Positions 8,801 through 17,153 of a stretch of DNA of 38,271 nt are shown in pieces. Source of the DNA: Alphaproteobacteria bacterium (GTDB taxonomy: Bacteria; Pseudomonadota; Alphaproteobacteria; SHVW01); contig SHVW01000012.1 of the NCBI GenBank assembly GCA_009694085.1, positions 1-38,271 of the forward strand, in the 5' to 3' direction. The notes beneath the pieces are model-generated. The model did no database searches. It was not told the DNA's origin and worked only from the letters and a program-made list of their open reading frames with translations. The position numbers and the translations under genes were made by a program. Every line of letters begins with the position of its first letter. Within the stretch, counting starts at the first letter, position 1.

Positions 8801-8848
8801 GTCGAGCCCCGTTTCTTCGATCCCGAGGGCAAGCGCCAGAATGGTTGA
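5837..8848 (+). CDS. soxA: Sarcosine oxidase alpha subunit
   Basis: This 1003-residue subunit holds the NAD+ and folate sites of heterotetrameric sarcosine oxidase. Domain order: a Fer2_4-like N-terminal domain (about 18-105, no cluster cysteines in the expected pattern); a dinucleotide-binding pyridine oxidoreductase domain with GAGPAG at 179-184; a middle region containing RYTTTGMGTDQGKLSN (about 553-568); and a C-terminal GcvT-like aminomethyltransferase domain (about 620-990), where tetrahydrofolate receives the methyl-derived carbon. The GTG start at 5837 overlaps the soxD stop and is supported by GGAGGGC just upstream. Full length agrees with characterised SoxA. The last eight bases overlap the start of soxG. 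Confidence 0.95.
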   Translation: MNDQPFRLDTAAAPGRIDRGHAMRFVFNGRGHEGLAGDTLASALIANGVHLVGRSFKYHRPRGILTSGPEEPNALVQLRAGERSEPNVRATQAELFDGLIARSQNCWPSVGFDLGAVNELASRILPAGFYYKTFMWPPSAWMFYERLIRRAAGLGRAPDDPDPDIYDKRYAHCDVLVVGAGPAGLAAALAAGRSGARVILCDEQAEMGGQLLGQRAVIADRPALDWVKAALTELAALPEVTLLPRTTCFGYYDHNALALVERVADHLAKPAAHQPRQRLWRVRAARVVLATGAIERPLVFRDNDRPGIMLAGAAATYVTRYAAAPGRRVAVFTNNDSAYRAALALFDAGVGVAAVIDLRPEPGPLAGEIRARGIELLTGHGIVATHGARRIAAIEVMQLDESGGRAIGPVRSIACDALAMSGGWNPTVHLFSQARGRLRYDAAQGVFLPDRCDQALANAGACNGAWSLGDCLAEGFAAGATAASAAGYATAAPSAPAVPPESRAPLRVLWVVPSDRPIGEGGKHFVDFQNDVTAADLGLAAREGYRSVEHLKRYTTTGMGTDQGKLSNVNALGILSEALAAEPSTIGTTTFRPPYTPISYGALAGRDVGALADPVRTTAMHTWHAEAGAAFEDVGQWKRPWYYPKLGESMHDAVNREVKAARTCIGILDASTLGKIDIRGPDAAEFLNRIYTNAWSKLEVGRSRYGFMCKDDGMVFDDGVTTRLAADHFHMTTTTGGAARVLAWLEEWSQTEWPELRVYMSSVTEQWAVAAICGPHARDLLAELATDIDLDPKTFPFMAVREGRVAGVPARIFRISFTGEISYEINVPRRWGLALWRALMQAGADKGVTPYGTEAMHVLRAEKGFVIVGQETDGTVTPIDLGMAGMVSKTKDFIGKRSLARGDSMRPDRKQLVGLLTDDPRIVLPEGGQIVAELKPEPPMAMIGHVTSSYHSPNLGRSIALALIKGGRDRMGQALHVPLADRTIRVKVVEPRFFDPEGKRQNG

Positions 8849-9446
8849 TGCCCCCACACCGACAAGCCCGCTCGCCGGACAAACGCACCTGCCTCGCGCC
8901 AACGGACCAGTTGGAGTAACGATCGCCGAGCGTGTTTTCGCCGGCATGCTTGTTTTGCGCGGCAATGCGATTGACCCAGCATTCATCGCCGCCGCCCATG
9001 GCGCACTCGGCTTCGACCTGCCGCTGATCGCCAACACGGCAACGAGCGCCGGATCGAATGGCGCCTTGTGGCTCGGTCCCGACGAATGGCTCGTTGTGAC
9101 CGCGCCGGACGATGCGATGGCGCGGGCGGTCGGGCTTAAGGTGGCGTTGGTTGGGCTCCACGCGGCCGTGACCGACATCGGCGATTCGCGCACCATCATT
9201 CGCCTGTCCGGACCGAAGGCCCGCGACGTGCTGGCTAAAGGTTGCCCGCTCGACCTTCACCCCCGAACCTTCGGACCCGGCCGCGCGGCCCAAAGCCTAA
9301 TCGCGCGGGCGGGCGTCATCATCCACCAATTGGACGACATTCCCAGCTATGACATTTACATCCTCGCCAGTTTTGCCGCCTATCTTTGGAATTGGTTAAC
9401 CGATGCCGGTTTAGAATACGGTATTGTACCGGGCGCCAAGCTGTAG
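8841..9446 (+). CDS. soxG: Sarcosine oxidase gamma subunit
   Basis: This 201-residue protein is the fourth subunit of heterotetrameric sarcosine oxidase, with a GcvT/YgfZ-like fold that packs against the alpha and beta subunits. Characteristic sequences are LWLGPDEWLVVT, DIGDSRTIIRLSGPKARDVLAKGCPLDL, and the closing block DIYILASFAAYLWNWLTDAG. The frame opens earlier, but the ATG at 8841 gives the normal N-terminus and overlaps the soxA stop by eight bases, which fits translational coupling. It completes soxBDAG. No folate-metabolism genes (glyA, folD, purU) follow, unlike many sox operons. Confidence 0.93.
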   Translation: MVDAPTPTSPLAGQTHLPRANGPVGVTIAERVFAGMLVLRGNAIDPAFIAAAHGALGFDLPLIANTATSAGSNGALWLGPDEWLVVTAPDDAMARAVGLKVALVGLHAAVTDIGDSRTIIRLSGPKARDVLAKGCPLDLHPRTFGPGRAAQSLIARAGVIIHQLDDIPSYDIYILASFAAYLWNWLTDAGLEYGIVPGAKL

Positions 9447-9497
9447 ATCTTTGATTTAACTAGCAGTTTTTCGCTCCTGGCCAGATAGGGTGGGCGC

Positions 9498-9887
9498 ATG
9501 GCCGAAACGATCGAAGTCAAGAATTTCAACGCTGGCCAGGTGATTCTGCGCGAAGGGGACCCGGGCGATTGCGCCTATCTCCTTTCATCCGGCGCGGTTC
9601 AGGTCTTTCGCACTGTCGACGGCCAGTTGATCGTGCTCGCCAATATCGAGGAAGGCAGCATTTTCGGCGAGATGGCCCTGATCGACGGCAGTCCGCGTAG
9701 CGCCAATGTCCGTGCGCTCCGCAAAACCACCTGTATCAAAATCACCGGAGACGTGCTCGACAAGGCCATCGCCAAAGCCGATCCCATCGTGAGAGCAATG
9801 CTGCTGGCCTATTCGCGCAGCATGCGATCTCTCTTGCAACGTGTCGGCCAGTCCGGAGCTTTGGATAGCTTGACGCAGCGGCGTTAA
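9498..9887 (+). CDS. Single-domain cyclic-nucleotide-binding (CNB) protein
   Basis: This 129-residue protein consists almost wholly of one CNB domain. The phosphate-binding cassette is FGEMALIDGSPRSA (56-69), with Glu58 for the ribose 2'-OH and Arg67 for the cyclic phosphate. The preceding beta-roll includes FNAGQVILREGDPGDCAYLLSSG. It has no Crp-type DNA-binding domain, kinase or channel part, so it probably acts as a sensor or adaptor for another protein. AGGGTGGG upstream supports the ATG at 9498. Two paralogues with near-identical domain plans lie at 19285-20327; only this copy is undamaged. The partner is unknown. It follows soxG by 51 bases but is unlikely to be part of sarcosine metabolism. 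Confidence 0.85.
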   Translation: MAETIEVKNFNAGQVILREGDPGDCAYLLSSGAVQVFRTVDGQLIVLANIEEGSIFGEMALIDGSPRSANVRALRKTTCIKITGDVLDKAIAKADPIVRAMLLAYSRSMRSLLQRVGQSGALDSLTQRR

Positions 9888-10022
9888 CGACGCCGATCTG
9901 AGCCGCGCGAATCGCCGGGAAGCGTGCTATGCTCGCGCGTTATCCGCCTGGGCGGTCGGCACAGCTCGCATTGTGCAACCCAACGACCGCATCGCCAGTT
10001 CAGTCGCGCCGTGGAAATGGTA

Positions 10023-10739
10023 ATGCACCTGCGTAGGATCGCCCTTGCAATTGCCTTGTCGCTGGCCACACTCGTGCCCGCGACACGCGCTCAGACGCAG
10101 GTGGATCTGGAGCTTGTACTGGCGCTCGACGCATCGGGCAGCGTCGACATGAATGAGTGGCGCCAGCAGGTCCAGGGCTATGCCCAGGCCTTCACCAACC
10201 CGGCCGTGATCCAGGCGATCCAGGCGGGCGGGCGGCGATCCATCGCCGTCACCATGTTTCAGTGGTCCGGTTACGGCCTCCAAGCCAACATGGCCGGCTG
10301 GACTCAAATCCATGACCAAGCCAGCGCCCAAGCCTTCGCCAGCGCCATTGTGGAATCCCGCCGCATCATCTTCGGCGGCGGGACGTCGCTATCCGGCGCC
10401 ATCGACTACGCGATGCGGCAATTCGGCCGAGGCTTCACCGGTACGCGCCGAGTGATCGACGTATCGGGCGACGGCAGCAACAACAATGGCCACCCGCCCG
10501 GTCTGGCGCGCGACCAAGCCGTCAAAGCTGGTGTGACGATCAACGGGCTCGCCATCTTGAACGACGAACCTCGGCTTGACTCTTATTACCTCGATAACGT
10601 GATCGGCGGCGCCGATGCCTTCGTCATGTCGGCACAGGATTATGAGACCTTCGCGCGCGCCATTCTCAACAAACTGTTGACCGAAATCGCTGACGCTGCG
10701 CCCTCAGCGGCGGCGGGCCTCGCGGCGCTGCCGGAGTAG
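10023..10739 (+). CDS. Secreted DUF1194-type VWA-domain protein
   Basis: This 238-residue protein has a signal peptide at 1-24 (hydrophobic IALAIALSLATLVPA, cleavage after TRAQ) and a von Willebrand factor A fold. The metal-ion-dependent adhesion site is complete: DASGS (Asp36, Ser38, Ser40), a Thr in GGGTSLSGAIDYA, and an Asp in DVSGDGSNN. This matches the DUF1194 family, whose function is unknown; a periplasmic metal-dependent protein-binding role is inferred. The reading frame opens at 9924, but starting at 10023 (or at 10017) places the signal peptide at the N-terminus. It ends four bases before the convergent phosphomannomutase gene. Confidence 0.85.
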   Translation: MHLRRIALAIALSLATLVPATRAQTQVDLELVLALDASGSVDMNEWRQQVQGYAQAFTNPAVIQAIQAGGRRSIAVTMFQWSGYGLQANMAGWTQIHDQASAQAFASAIVESRRIIFGGGTSLSGAIDYAMRQFGRGFTGTRRVIDVSGDGSNNNGHPPGLARDQAVKAGVTINGLAILNDEPRLDSYYLDNVIGGADAFVMSAQDYETFARAILNKLLTEIADAAPSAAAGLAALPE

Positions 10740-10743
10740 TTTC

Positions 10744-12123
10744 TCAGAAAGTTGGTGCCGCGATGCCGCTGCGGCCGAGTTCGGCAACCAACGCTCCCTT
10801 AAGTCGCTCCAGGCCTTGCCGACTGCTCGCCTCGCAGCGCGCGACGAGCACGTCCTGGGTGTTGGAGGCGCGCAGCAGCCACCAGCCATCGGCGGTCTTG
10901 ACCCGCACGCCGTCGATGTCGGACATGTCGGCGCCGGCAGACCGTAGGCGTTCGGCGACTTCGGCCACGGCCTTGAACTTATGTTCCTCCGAACAGGGGA
11001 AGCGCAGCTCCGGCGTACTGACCAACTGGGGCAGGCGGTCGAACATGGTGCTTAGATCGGTCGACCCGCGCACCAAGATCGCGAGCAGGCGTAGCGCCAC
11101 ATAAAGTGCGTCATCGAAGCCATACCAGCGGTCGGCGAAGAAGATATGGCCGCTCATCTCCCCGGCGAAGGGCGAGTCGAGTTCCGCCATCTTCGACTTG
11201 ATGAGCGAGTGCCCGGTCTTCCACATCAGCGGCCTGCCGCCATGGCGGGCGATCTCGTCGAACAGAGCCTGGCTCGACTTAACGTCGGCGATGATGGTGG
11301 CACCCGGTCGCTCGCGCAGCACGTCTTCGGCCAAAATCATCATGAGCTGGTCGGCCCACAGAATGCGCCCCTTGCCGTCGACAACGCCGACGCGATCGCC
11401 GTCGCCGTCAAAAGCGACGCCTAGATCGAGGCGCTCGCGCTTGACCGCGGCAATGATGTCCCCGAGGTTCTCGGCCACAGTCGGGTCGGGATGATGGTTG
11501 GGGAAATCGCCATCGATCGTCTCGAACATCAGAACGTGACGCCCAGGCAGGCGTTTGGTAACCGCCGTCATGATCTCGCCGGCCGCGCCGTTGCCGGCAT
11601 CCCACGCGACGTTGAGCGCGCGGCCCGCGGGAAAATCGCGGAGCAGGCGGTCGATGTACCGGCCGGTCACGTCATGGGACCGGCTGCTGCCTTTGCCGAC
11701 CGCATAGGCGCCATCGGCAGCCATTTTACCCAGCTTCTGAATATCCGCGCCGAAGAAACCCTTCTTGCCCAACATCAACTTGAAGCCGTTGTAGTCGGGC
11801 GGGTTGTGCGAGCCCGTGATCTGGATACCGCCATCGGTATCGAGCTCATACACGGCGAAATAGAGCATGGGGGTCGGCCCCCGACCGGTGCGCTCGACAT
11901 CAATGCCCGACGCCATCAACCCCTCGGCGATCGCATCGGCTAGGCTGGGCGAACTGTGTCGCCCGTCATAGCCGAGCGCCACGCGCCGGCCGCCCTTAGC
12001 ACCGACGATGGTGCCGAAAGTGCGGCCGATTGCGCGCGCGTCCTCGGTCGAAAGCGTCTTGCCGACGATGCCGCGAATATCGTATTCGCGCAGTACCGTC
12101 GGGTGAAACTTATGCCCTGCCAT
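10744..12123 (-). CDS. Phosphomannomutase/phosphoglucomutase
   Basis: This 459-residue alpha-D-phosphohexomutase interconverts hexose 1- and 6-phosphates for sugar-nucleotide and polysaccharide synthesis. All four family sites are present: the phosphoserine loop TGSHNP (Ser105), the metal loop DGDGDR (239-244), the sugar-recognition loop GEMSGH, and the phosphate site RASNTQD near the C-terminus. This pattern matches AlgC/ManB/CpsG-type PMM/PGM. Two adjacent ATGs (12126, 12123) follow GAGGAACG; the second is better spaced. It lies 16 bases after ugd and is the last gene of galU-ugd-pmm, so it may feed glucose-1-phosphate to GalU or make mannose-1-phosphate. Substrate preference cannot be read from sequence alone. 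Confidence 0.9.
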   Translation of the reverse strand: MAGHKFHPTVLREYDIRGIVGKTLSTEDARAIGRTFGTIVGAKGGRRVALGYDGRHSSPSLADAIAEGLMASGIDVERTGRGPTPMLYFAVYELDTDGGIQITGSHNPPDYNGFKLMLGKKGFFGADIQKLGKMAADGAYAVGKGSSRSHDVTGRYIDRLLRDFPAGRALNVAWDAGNGAAGEIMTAVTKRLPGRHVLMFETIDGDFPNHHPDPTVAENLGDIIAAVKRERLDLGVAFDGDGDRVGVVDGKGRILWADQLMMILAEDVLRERPGATIIADVKSSQALFDEIARHGGRPLMWKTGHSLIKSKMAELDSPFAGEMSGHIFFADRWYGFDDALYVALRLLAILVRGSTDLSTMFDRLPQLVSTPELRFPCSEEHKFKAVAEVAERLRSAGADMSDIDGVRVKTADGWWLLRASNTQDVLVARCEASSRQGLERLKGALVAELGRSGIAAPTF

Positions 12124-12139
12124 CATTCGTTCCTCAGTC

Positions 12140-13462
12140 CTACTTGATCGCGACCGATGCACGGCCGACGCAAGTATAGTGAAAATTGGCCGCCGCCATG
12201 TCCGTTGGGTTGTAGACATTGCGCAAATCGATCATGACTGGCGCCTTCAACAACGCTTTGACGCGATCGAGGTCGAGCGCGCGGAACTCGTTCCATTCCG
12301 TCAAGAGCACTATGGCATCAGCGCCTTCCATGGCATCGTAGGCATCCTCACACATCTCAATGGATGCCGGCAGCATCTTGGCCGCCTCCTTCATGCCCTC
12401 GGGATCAAAGGCTCGAATCTTGGCGCCGCGTTTGATGAGCTCGGGCAGAATAACCAAGCTCGGACTATCGCGCATGTCGTCGGTATTGGGCTTGAACGTC
12501 AACCCCAGGACCGCGATGGTCTTGCCCTTGGTACCGCCGTTGAGCGCGCGATCGATCTTCGCAGCCATTTGCATCTTGCGCGCCTCGTTGATCTCGACCA
12601 CCGTTTCGATGATGCGCAAGGGCGCCTTCGCGTCTCGCGCCGTCTTAACCAAGGCCAGAGTGTCCTTGGGAAAGCACGAGCCGCCATACCCGGGCCCTGC
12701 GTGCAGAAACTTGCCGCCGATGCGTCCGTCGAGCCCGATACCGCGCGCCACGTCTTGCACGTCGCAATCGAGCGCCTCGCACAAATCAGCCACCTCGTTG
12801 ATGAATGTGATCTTGGTGGCGAGGAATGTATTGGCGGCGTACTTGATCAGCTCGCTGGAACGCCGGGTCGTGAACACGATCGGTGTCTCGTTTAGATAGA
12901 GCGGGCGGTAGAGTTCGCGCATGACTTCGCGCGCGCGCTCGCTGTCGCAACCGATGACGACGCGGTCGGGTCGCATGAAATCGTTGATCGCCGAGCCTTC
13001 GCGCAAGAATTCGGGGTTGGAAACTACATCGACCTCTGCGTCCGGTCTGGCCTCTCGGATGATACGCAGAACCTCGCGGCCGGTGCCGACGGGCACCGTC
13101 GATTTGGTGACCACGACGGTATAGCCCGTGACCGCCGTGGCGATTTCGCGCGCGGCGGCATAGACATAACTCAGATCGGCGTGACCGTCGCCGCGACGGG
13201 ACGGCGTACCTACCGCGATGAACACAGCGTCGGCCGACGCGACGGCAGACTTGAGATCGGTTGTAAAGCTGAGCCGGCCGGCCGCAACATTGGTCGCAAC
13301 CAACGCATCGAGGCCGGGCTCATAGATCGGCATCTCATTGCGTTTGAGTCCGTCGATTTTGGCAACGTCCTTGTCGACGCAAGTGACGGCGGCACCAAAC
13401 TCGGAAAAGCACGCGCCGGATACCAGGCCGACGTAGCCGGTTCCGATCATGGCAATGCGCAT
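12140..13462 (-). CDS. ugd: UDP-glucose 6-dehydrogenase
   Basis: This 440-residue NAD+-dependent enzyme oxidises UDP-glucose to UDP-glucuronate for acidic polysaccharide or envelope glycan synthesis. Evidence: the N-terminal GTGYVG dinucleotide loop (7-12), [13 protein letters not shown], the central Lys207 in [13 protein letters not shown], and the catalytic Cys263 in [13 protein letters not shown]; the C-terminal nucleotide-sugar domain has [16 protein letters not shown]. Length and motifs are standard. It sits between galU (51 bases upstream) and pmm/pgm, so one transcript would supply UDP-glucose and convert it. The operon holds no glycosyltransferases, so the final polymer is not identifiable. 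Confidence 0.95.
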   Translation of the reverse strand: MRIAMIGTGYVGLVSGACFSEFGAAVTCVDKDVAKIDGLKRNEMPIYEPGLDALVATNVAAGRLSFTTDLKSAVASADAVFIAVGTPSRRGDGHADLSYVYAAAREIATAVTGYTVVVTKSTVPVGTGREVLRIIREARPDAEVDVVSNPEFLREGSAINDFMRPDRVVIGCDSERAREVMRELYRPLYLNETPIVFTTRRSSELIKYAANTFLATKITFINEVADLCEALDCDVQDVARGIGLDGRIGGKFLHAGPGYGGSCFPKDTLALVKTARDAKAPLRIIETVVEINEARKMQMAAKIDRALNGGTKGKTIAVLGLTFKPNTDDMRDSPSLVILPELIKRGAKIRAFDPEGMKEAAKMLPASIEMCEDAYDAMEGADAIVLLTEWNEFRALDLDRVKALLKAPVMIDLRNVYNPTDMAAANFHYTCVGRASVAIK

Positions 13463-13513
13463 GGCTGTGTGATCTCCGTTTCTTGAGCAACCTGATCGAG
13501 ACCGTTTTGCAGA

Positions 13514-14383
13514 TCAGGTGTAGTTCTTAAGGAAGTCCTTGACCCGGTCGCGCATATCCGGACGCCTGAGCGCGAAGGCCAGGTTCGCTTCAAGGAAACC
13601 GACGCGCGTGCCGCAATCGAAGCGTCGGCCTTCGAAGTCGTAACCGTAAAACGGTCCGTCACCGATCATACGCGCAAGCGCATCCGTCAACTGCACTTCG
13701 TTACCGGCGCCGCGTTCCAACCCGCTCAGATGCTCGAACACCTGGGGCTGTAGAATGTAGCGCCCGATCACCGCATGGATCGATGGTGCGTCCTCGGGCC
13801 TAGGTTTTTCGACCAGCCCCTTGACCTCGATCAGGCGGCCGTCGCGGCGGCCCGGCGTGATGACTCCGTAGCTCGCTGTCTGAGCACGCGGCACATCCAT
13901 TACTGCGATCATGTTGCCGCCCAGTTGGGCATGCGCATCGATCATCTGCTTCAGACACGGCGTATCGGACAAGATCAAATCGTCGGCCAGCAAAATAGCG
14001 ATGGGTTCATCGACCACCATGTTGCGTGCGCACCAAACGGCATGGCCGAGGCCGAGCGGTTCCTGCTGGCGCGTATAGGCAACTTGCCCCGGCGTCGGCA
14101 GCGTGTCCCGCACCAACTGCAACTCGGCGATCTTGCCGCGCGCCGATAGGGTCGCCGCAAGCTCGTAGCTATGGTCGAAATGATCCTCAATGGCGCTCTT
14201 GCCGCGCCCGGTAACGAAGATGAATTCCTCGATCCCGGCGGCCCGCGCCTCTTCAACTGCATATTGGATCAGCGGCTTATCGACGACCGGTAACATCTCC
14301 TTCGGCATCGACTTGGTCGCGGGCAGAAAGCGCGTGCCCAAGCCGCCAACTGGAAAAATCGCCTTGCGGACGCGTGTGGCCAT
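13514..14383 (-). CDS. galU: UTP--glucose-1-phosphate uridylyltransferase
   Basis: This 289-residue enzyme makes UDP-glucose from UTP and glucose-1-phosphate. The nucleotide-binding signature is GGLGTRFLPATKSMPKEMLP (13-32), with Lys28 in the MPKEMLP motif. Further family blocks are IQYAVEEARAAGIEEFIFVTGRGK, AILLADDLI, and the conserved VEKPRPEDAPS. Length is normal. The ATG at 14383 is the only start compatible with the conserved N-terminus. A 169-base gap separates it from the J-domain gene upstream, so its own promoter probably lies there; a minus-strand TAGAAT at 14402-14407 is a possible -10, without a good -35. Confidence 0.95.
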   Translation of the reverse strand: MATRVRKAIFPVGGLGTRFLPATKSMPKEMLPVVDKPLIQYAVEEARAAGIEEFIFVTGRGKSAIEDHFDHSYELAATLSARGKIAELQLVRDTLPTPGQVAYTRQQEPLGLGHAVWCARNMVVDEPIAILLADDLILSDTPCLKQMIDAHAQLGGNMIAVMDVPRAQTASYGVITPGRRDGRLIEVKGLVEKPRPEDAPSIHAVIGRYILQPQVFEHLSGLERGAGNEVQLTDALARMIGDGPFYGYDFEGRRFDCGTRVGFLEANLAFALRRPDMRDRVKDFLKNYT

Positions 14384-14553
14384 GAAGTCTCTCGATATCG
14401 CATTCTAAAGTCTCGGCGCGACCGGCTCCGTTTCGCCCCTGGGATGTGCAACCAAGGCCCCTTCCGGCGGCGACACAGTTCGGCCTATGTGCCACAGGCA
14501 CGGCCCCCAACGCAACCGCCGCCTGCCTGCCCTCCAACGTTCGAGCTGACGGT

Positions 14554-15285
14554 CTATTCCCTGCCTGCCCGCCGCTCGAGCAAGACGTCCTTTGCCCGAT
14601 TGATCTGGGTCGCGAGGAAGGTCGAGCCCCCACGATCGGGATGGTTAGCCATCATCAGACGACGATGAGCTTCGCGAATGGCGGTTTCATCCGCATTGTC
14701 GGCGAGGCCGAGAATGGCGAGGGCCTGGGCCCGCGTCATGGCCTCGTCACTCGTGGCCCCGGACGCACCGGTGGCATTGGCCCGGTCGCGCCAATCCGCC
14801 GCCTGGGTACGATCGAGATAGGTTTCCAAAAGGGCGGCGCCCTGAGCATCCTCAGCCCGGCACACCCGCCACAATTCGATCAACTCGTCGAGAGTTAGGG
14901 CGGCCAAATCTCGACCCGAGAAGGGGCCCTGGCGAACCGTACCGCCAAGCTCGCCAGTGTCGTGATCCAGTATCATGGCGAGGTAATTCGTCTCGACAGT
15001 CGAGCGTTTGCCGGGCGTAGGCCTCTGCGCCGCCCCGGTAGCATTGCGCAGGCCTTGCCAAGCCGCACGCCAGCGCACGAACATGGGCGCCAGCGCGCTG
15101 ACTGCAAAGGCCGCCTGCATGAGACGGCCGGTCAACAGAAGATAGATACCGGCGGCGCCGACCAACCCTGCGGTACCCCATTTCAAGCCGCGCAGAAGCG
15201 TCCTGGTATCTGCATAGGCGACCTGGCGCAACAGCCAAAGCGCCAATACCAGCCCCAAAATGCCGATCAAGACGTAGAAGATCAT
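14554..15285 (-). CDS. Membrane-anchored J-domain protein
   Basis: This 243-residue protein has a hydrophobic N-terminal segment (about 3-19), a second pair of hydrophobic stretches (about 38-70), and a C-terminal J domain from about 183. The domain carries the essential HPD motif at 215-217 in RRLMMANHPDRGGS. J domains stimulate the ATPase of DnaK/Hsp70, so it probably recruits DnaK to the inner membrane. The layout resembles the alphaproteobacterial proteins related to mitochondrial Tim14/Pam18. Its ATG overlaps the stop of the VWA-like gene (ATGA), indicating coupled expression. The client is unknown. Confidence 0.85.
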   Translation of the reverse strand: MIFYVLIGILGLVLALWLLRQVAYADTRTLLRGLKWGTAGLVGAAGIYLLLTGRLMQAAFAVSALAPMFVRWRAAWQGLRNATGAAQRPTPGKRSTVETNYLAMILDHDTGELGGTVRQGPFSGRDLAALTLDELIELWRVCRAEDAQGAALLETYLDRTQAADWRDRANATGASGATSDEAMTRAQALAILGLADNADETAIREAHRRLMMANHPDRGGSTFLATQINRAKDVLLERRAGRE

Positions 15286-16013
15286 CGACTGTCCATCGCC
15301 TCATTGGAGCCGAGCTGGCGCGTCAGCAACAAGGCCGCACCGCCCCGTGCGCGACCGTGGTCGGCAAGCGCTTTGCGACCGCCGGCGGCAAAAATCGCCA
15401 CAGCAGCCAACAATTCGCGTAGCTGACGTGCGCTGCCCACGTCAAACCGGCAATAGGCACCGCGCGTCAACCGTGCGACCTCGCGAAACGCCGTTTCGGC
15501 GGCACCGTCGTCGCCTTCATGAAACATGAAAACGGGCACTCCGAGTAAACCAAGTTCGCCAGCCAGCCGGCACAACGCATCCACGTCTTCTTCCATGCAA
15601 TCGCCGACGAAGACGAGAGCATTGACCTTCCGTCGACGGGCTTCGTCGCGTGCATGGCCGAGCACGCGGGCAATCTGGGTCTGGCCGCCCTCACAACGGA
15701 CCCTGCTCATGGCGGCCAGAAGGTCGGCAGCGTTGGCGTGCCATGGCGTCGCGTCAAAGCCGGCGAAACCGCCGTAATAGGCGAGTTGAACTTCCAGCCC
15801 GCCAAGCCCCGCGGTCTCCGCGAACATCTCGCCCTGGATACGGCTTGCCTGATCCCAGGTCGGCTCGCGGCTGGCGGTGGCGTCGAGCGCGAAGATCAAT
15901 CGGCCGCGCGCGCCGGCGGCGACGACGCGCGGCATGGCCGCCACCTTGGCAAGGAACGCTTGGACGTCCGCCTGCGCCGCCTGTGTCGGCAATTTACCCT
16001 TGTGATCGGCCAT
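15282..16013 (-). CDS. VWA-like domain protein of alphaproteobacterial type
   Basis: This 243-residue cytoplasmic protein has no signal peptide or membrane segment. The sequence LIFALDATASREPTWD resembles a MIDAS metal site with Asp44, Thr46 and Ser48. Thr112 in GGQTQIARVL and Asp138 in ALVFVGDCMEED occupy the other expected positions of a von Willebrand A fold. The middle of DxSxS has Thr rather than Ser. The function of this family is unknown to me. It is translationally coupled to the J-domain gene downstream and follows mipZ by 68 bases, a neighbourhood suggesting a shared envelope or cell-cycle role. Confidence 0.75.
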   Translation of the reverse strand: MADHKGKLPTQAAQADVQAFLAKVAAMPRVVAAGARGRLIFALDATASREPTWDQASRIQGEMFAETAGLGGLEVQLAYYGGFAGFDATPWHANAADLLAAMSRVRCEGGQTQIARVLGHARDEARRRKVNALVFVGDCMEEDVDALCRLAGELGLLGVPVFMFHEGDDGAAETAFREVARLTRGAYCRFDVGSARQLRELLAAVAIFAAGGRKALADHGRARGGAALLLTRQLGSNEAMDSR

Positions 16014-16081
16014 CGTCCGGTGGTTCCTCCGATCGTTCCTATATGGGGACGATGCGACGTCCGCGCCAGGGTAGGCGCCCG

Positions 16082-17131
16082 TTACCCGACGACCCGCAGC
16101 TGCGCCGCGGGCAGGCGTATGGTCTGCATCAGTGCACGCACTTCCTGGCGGGCGGCCAGGTTCAATAGGCTCAGCCTGTCTCGGCCTTGACCCATATCGA
16201 GCAAGGTCATACCACGCAGGAACAACTCTCGGAAAATCACGCGCTCACCGAACCCGGGAGCAAGGCGGAAACCGATGCGTTTGCTCAGTTGTTCCAGTAT
16301 GTCGGCCATATCGCGTTTGTTGCGCGCATCGAGATGGCTCAACCGGTTGCGCATGACAATCCAGTCGATCGAACCACCATCACGCTTGGCTCGCCGTTTG
16401 CGCGCGTTCCAGACCATCTCGGCATAGATGCTCGGACGGGCCACGCTCATGCTCGCAACATCGACTTGAGCAATGACGTCGAGATCGACGAAGCTATCGT
16501 TCAGCGGCGTTACCAGCGTGTCCGCGAAGGAGTGGGCAAGCCGGGCCAAATGGGTATCGGTGCCGACGCAATCGATGACGATAAACTTGTTGCTTACGGA
16601 AAGCTTTTCTATGATCAGGGCGAAACGCTGACGTTCGTCGATCTCGGAATCGGTACGATTGGGCAGGTTACTGCCGGCTAGAAAGAAGTGCTCGGGCAAG
16701 GGCAGGGCTTGGCCCGTGCGCTTGATCGTTGCGTTACGATTGGCGAGATAGCGGGTCAGTATCCATTGGCCAGCGTCGAGATCGATGGTGCCAACGGTAT
16801 GGCCGTCACGCAGCAGGGCAACCGCCACATTGATGGAGGCCGTCGACTTCCCTGATCCGCCCTTCTCGTTGCCGAACACGATCACATGAGTGGAGTTGCC
16901 AAGACGCGCCTCCGCCCGACCAACCGGTGTCGCAACGTTCTGGGCAACAGTGGGTGGCGATTCCGCTCTCACCGATGATTCCGGAACCGGAGCGACTGGT
17001 ACAGAGGATGTTTCCGCTGCTGGCGCCGTCGAGGCTGGCACCTGTTGGGTGGGTTGGGGCGGCGGGGGACGTTGACGCAGCAACTCATCGAGCTTGGCGA
17101 AGTCAATCGTGTCGCAAGGGATGTCGCTCAC
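16082..17131 (-). CDS. mipZ: MipZ division-plane positioning ATPase with Pro-rich N-terminal extension
   Basis: This ParA/MinD-superfamily ATPase of 349 residues resembles Caulobacter MipZ, which binds ParB near the chromosome poles and inhibits FtsZ assembly. The deviant Walker A, GNEKGGSGKST, is at 87-97 with signature Lys90. MipZ-specific blocks follow: TPLNDSFVDLDVIAQVD, the DWIVMRNRLSHLDARNK segment, SKRIGFRLAPGFGERVIFRE, and NLAARQEVRALM near the C-terminus. The first ~80 residues are an added Pro/Ala/Val-rich region absent from the 274-residue Caulobacter protein. The frame opens at 17218, but the GTG at 17131 has GAGG six bases upstream and avoids overlapping the oxidoreductase gene. 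Confidence 0.88.
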   Translation of the reverse strand: MSDIPCDTIDFAKLDELLRQRPPPPQPTQQVPASTAPAAETSSVPVAPVPESSVRAESPPTVAQNVATPVGRAEARLGNSTHVIVFGNEKGGSGKSTASINVAVALLRDGHTVGTIDLDAGQWILTRYLANRNATIKRTGQALPLPEHFFLAGSNLPNRTDSEIDERQRFALIIEKLSVSNKFIVIDCVGTDTHLARLAHSFADTLVTPLNDSFVDLDVIAQVDVASMSVARPSIYAEMVWNARKRRAKRDGGSIDWIVMRNRLSHLDARNKRDMADILEQLSKRIGFRLAPGFGERVIFRELFLRGMTLLDMGQGRDRLSLLNLAARQEVRALMQTIRLPAAQLRVVG

Positions 17132-17153
17132 GGCCTGCCTCGCCACGCGCCGA

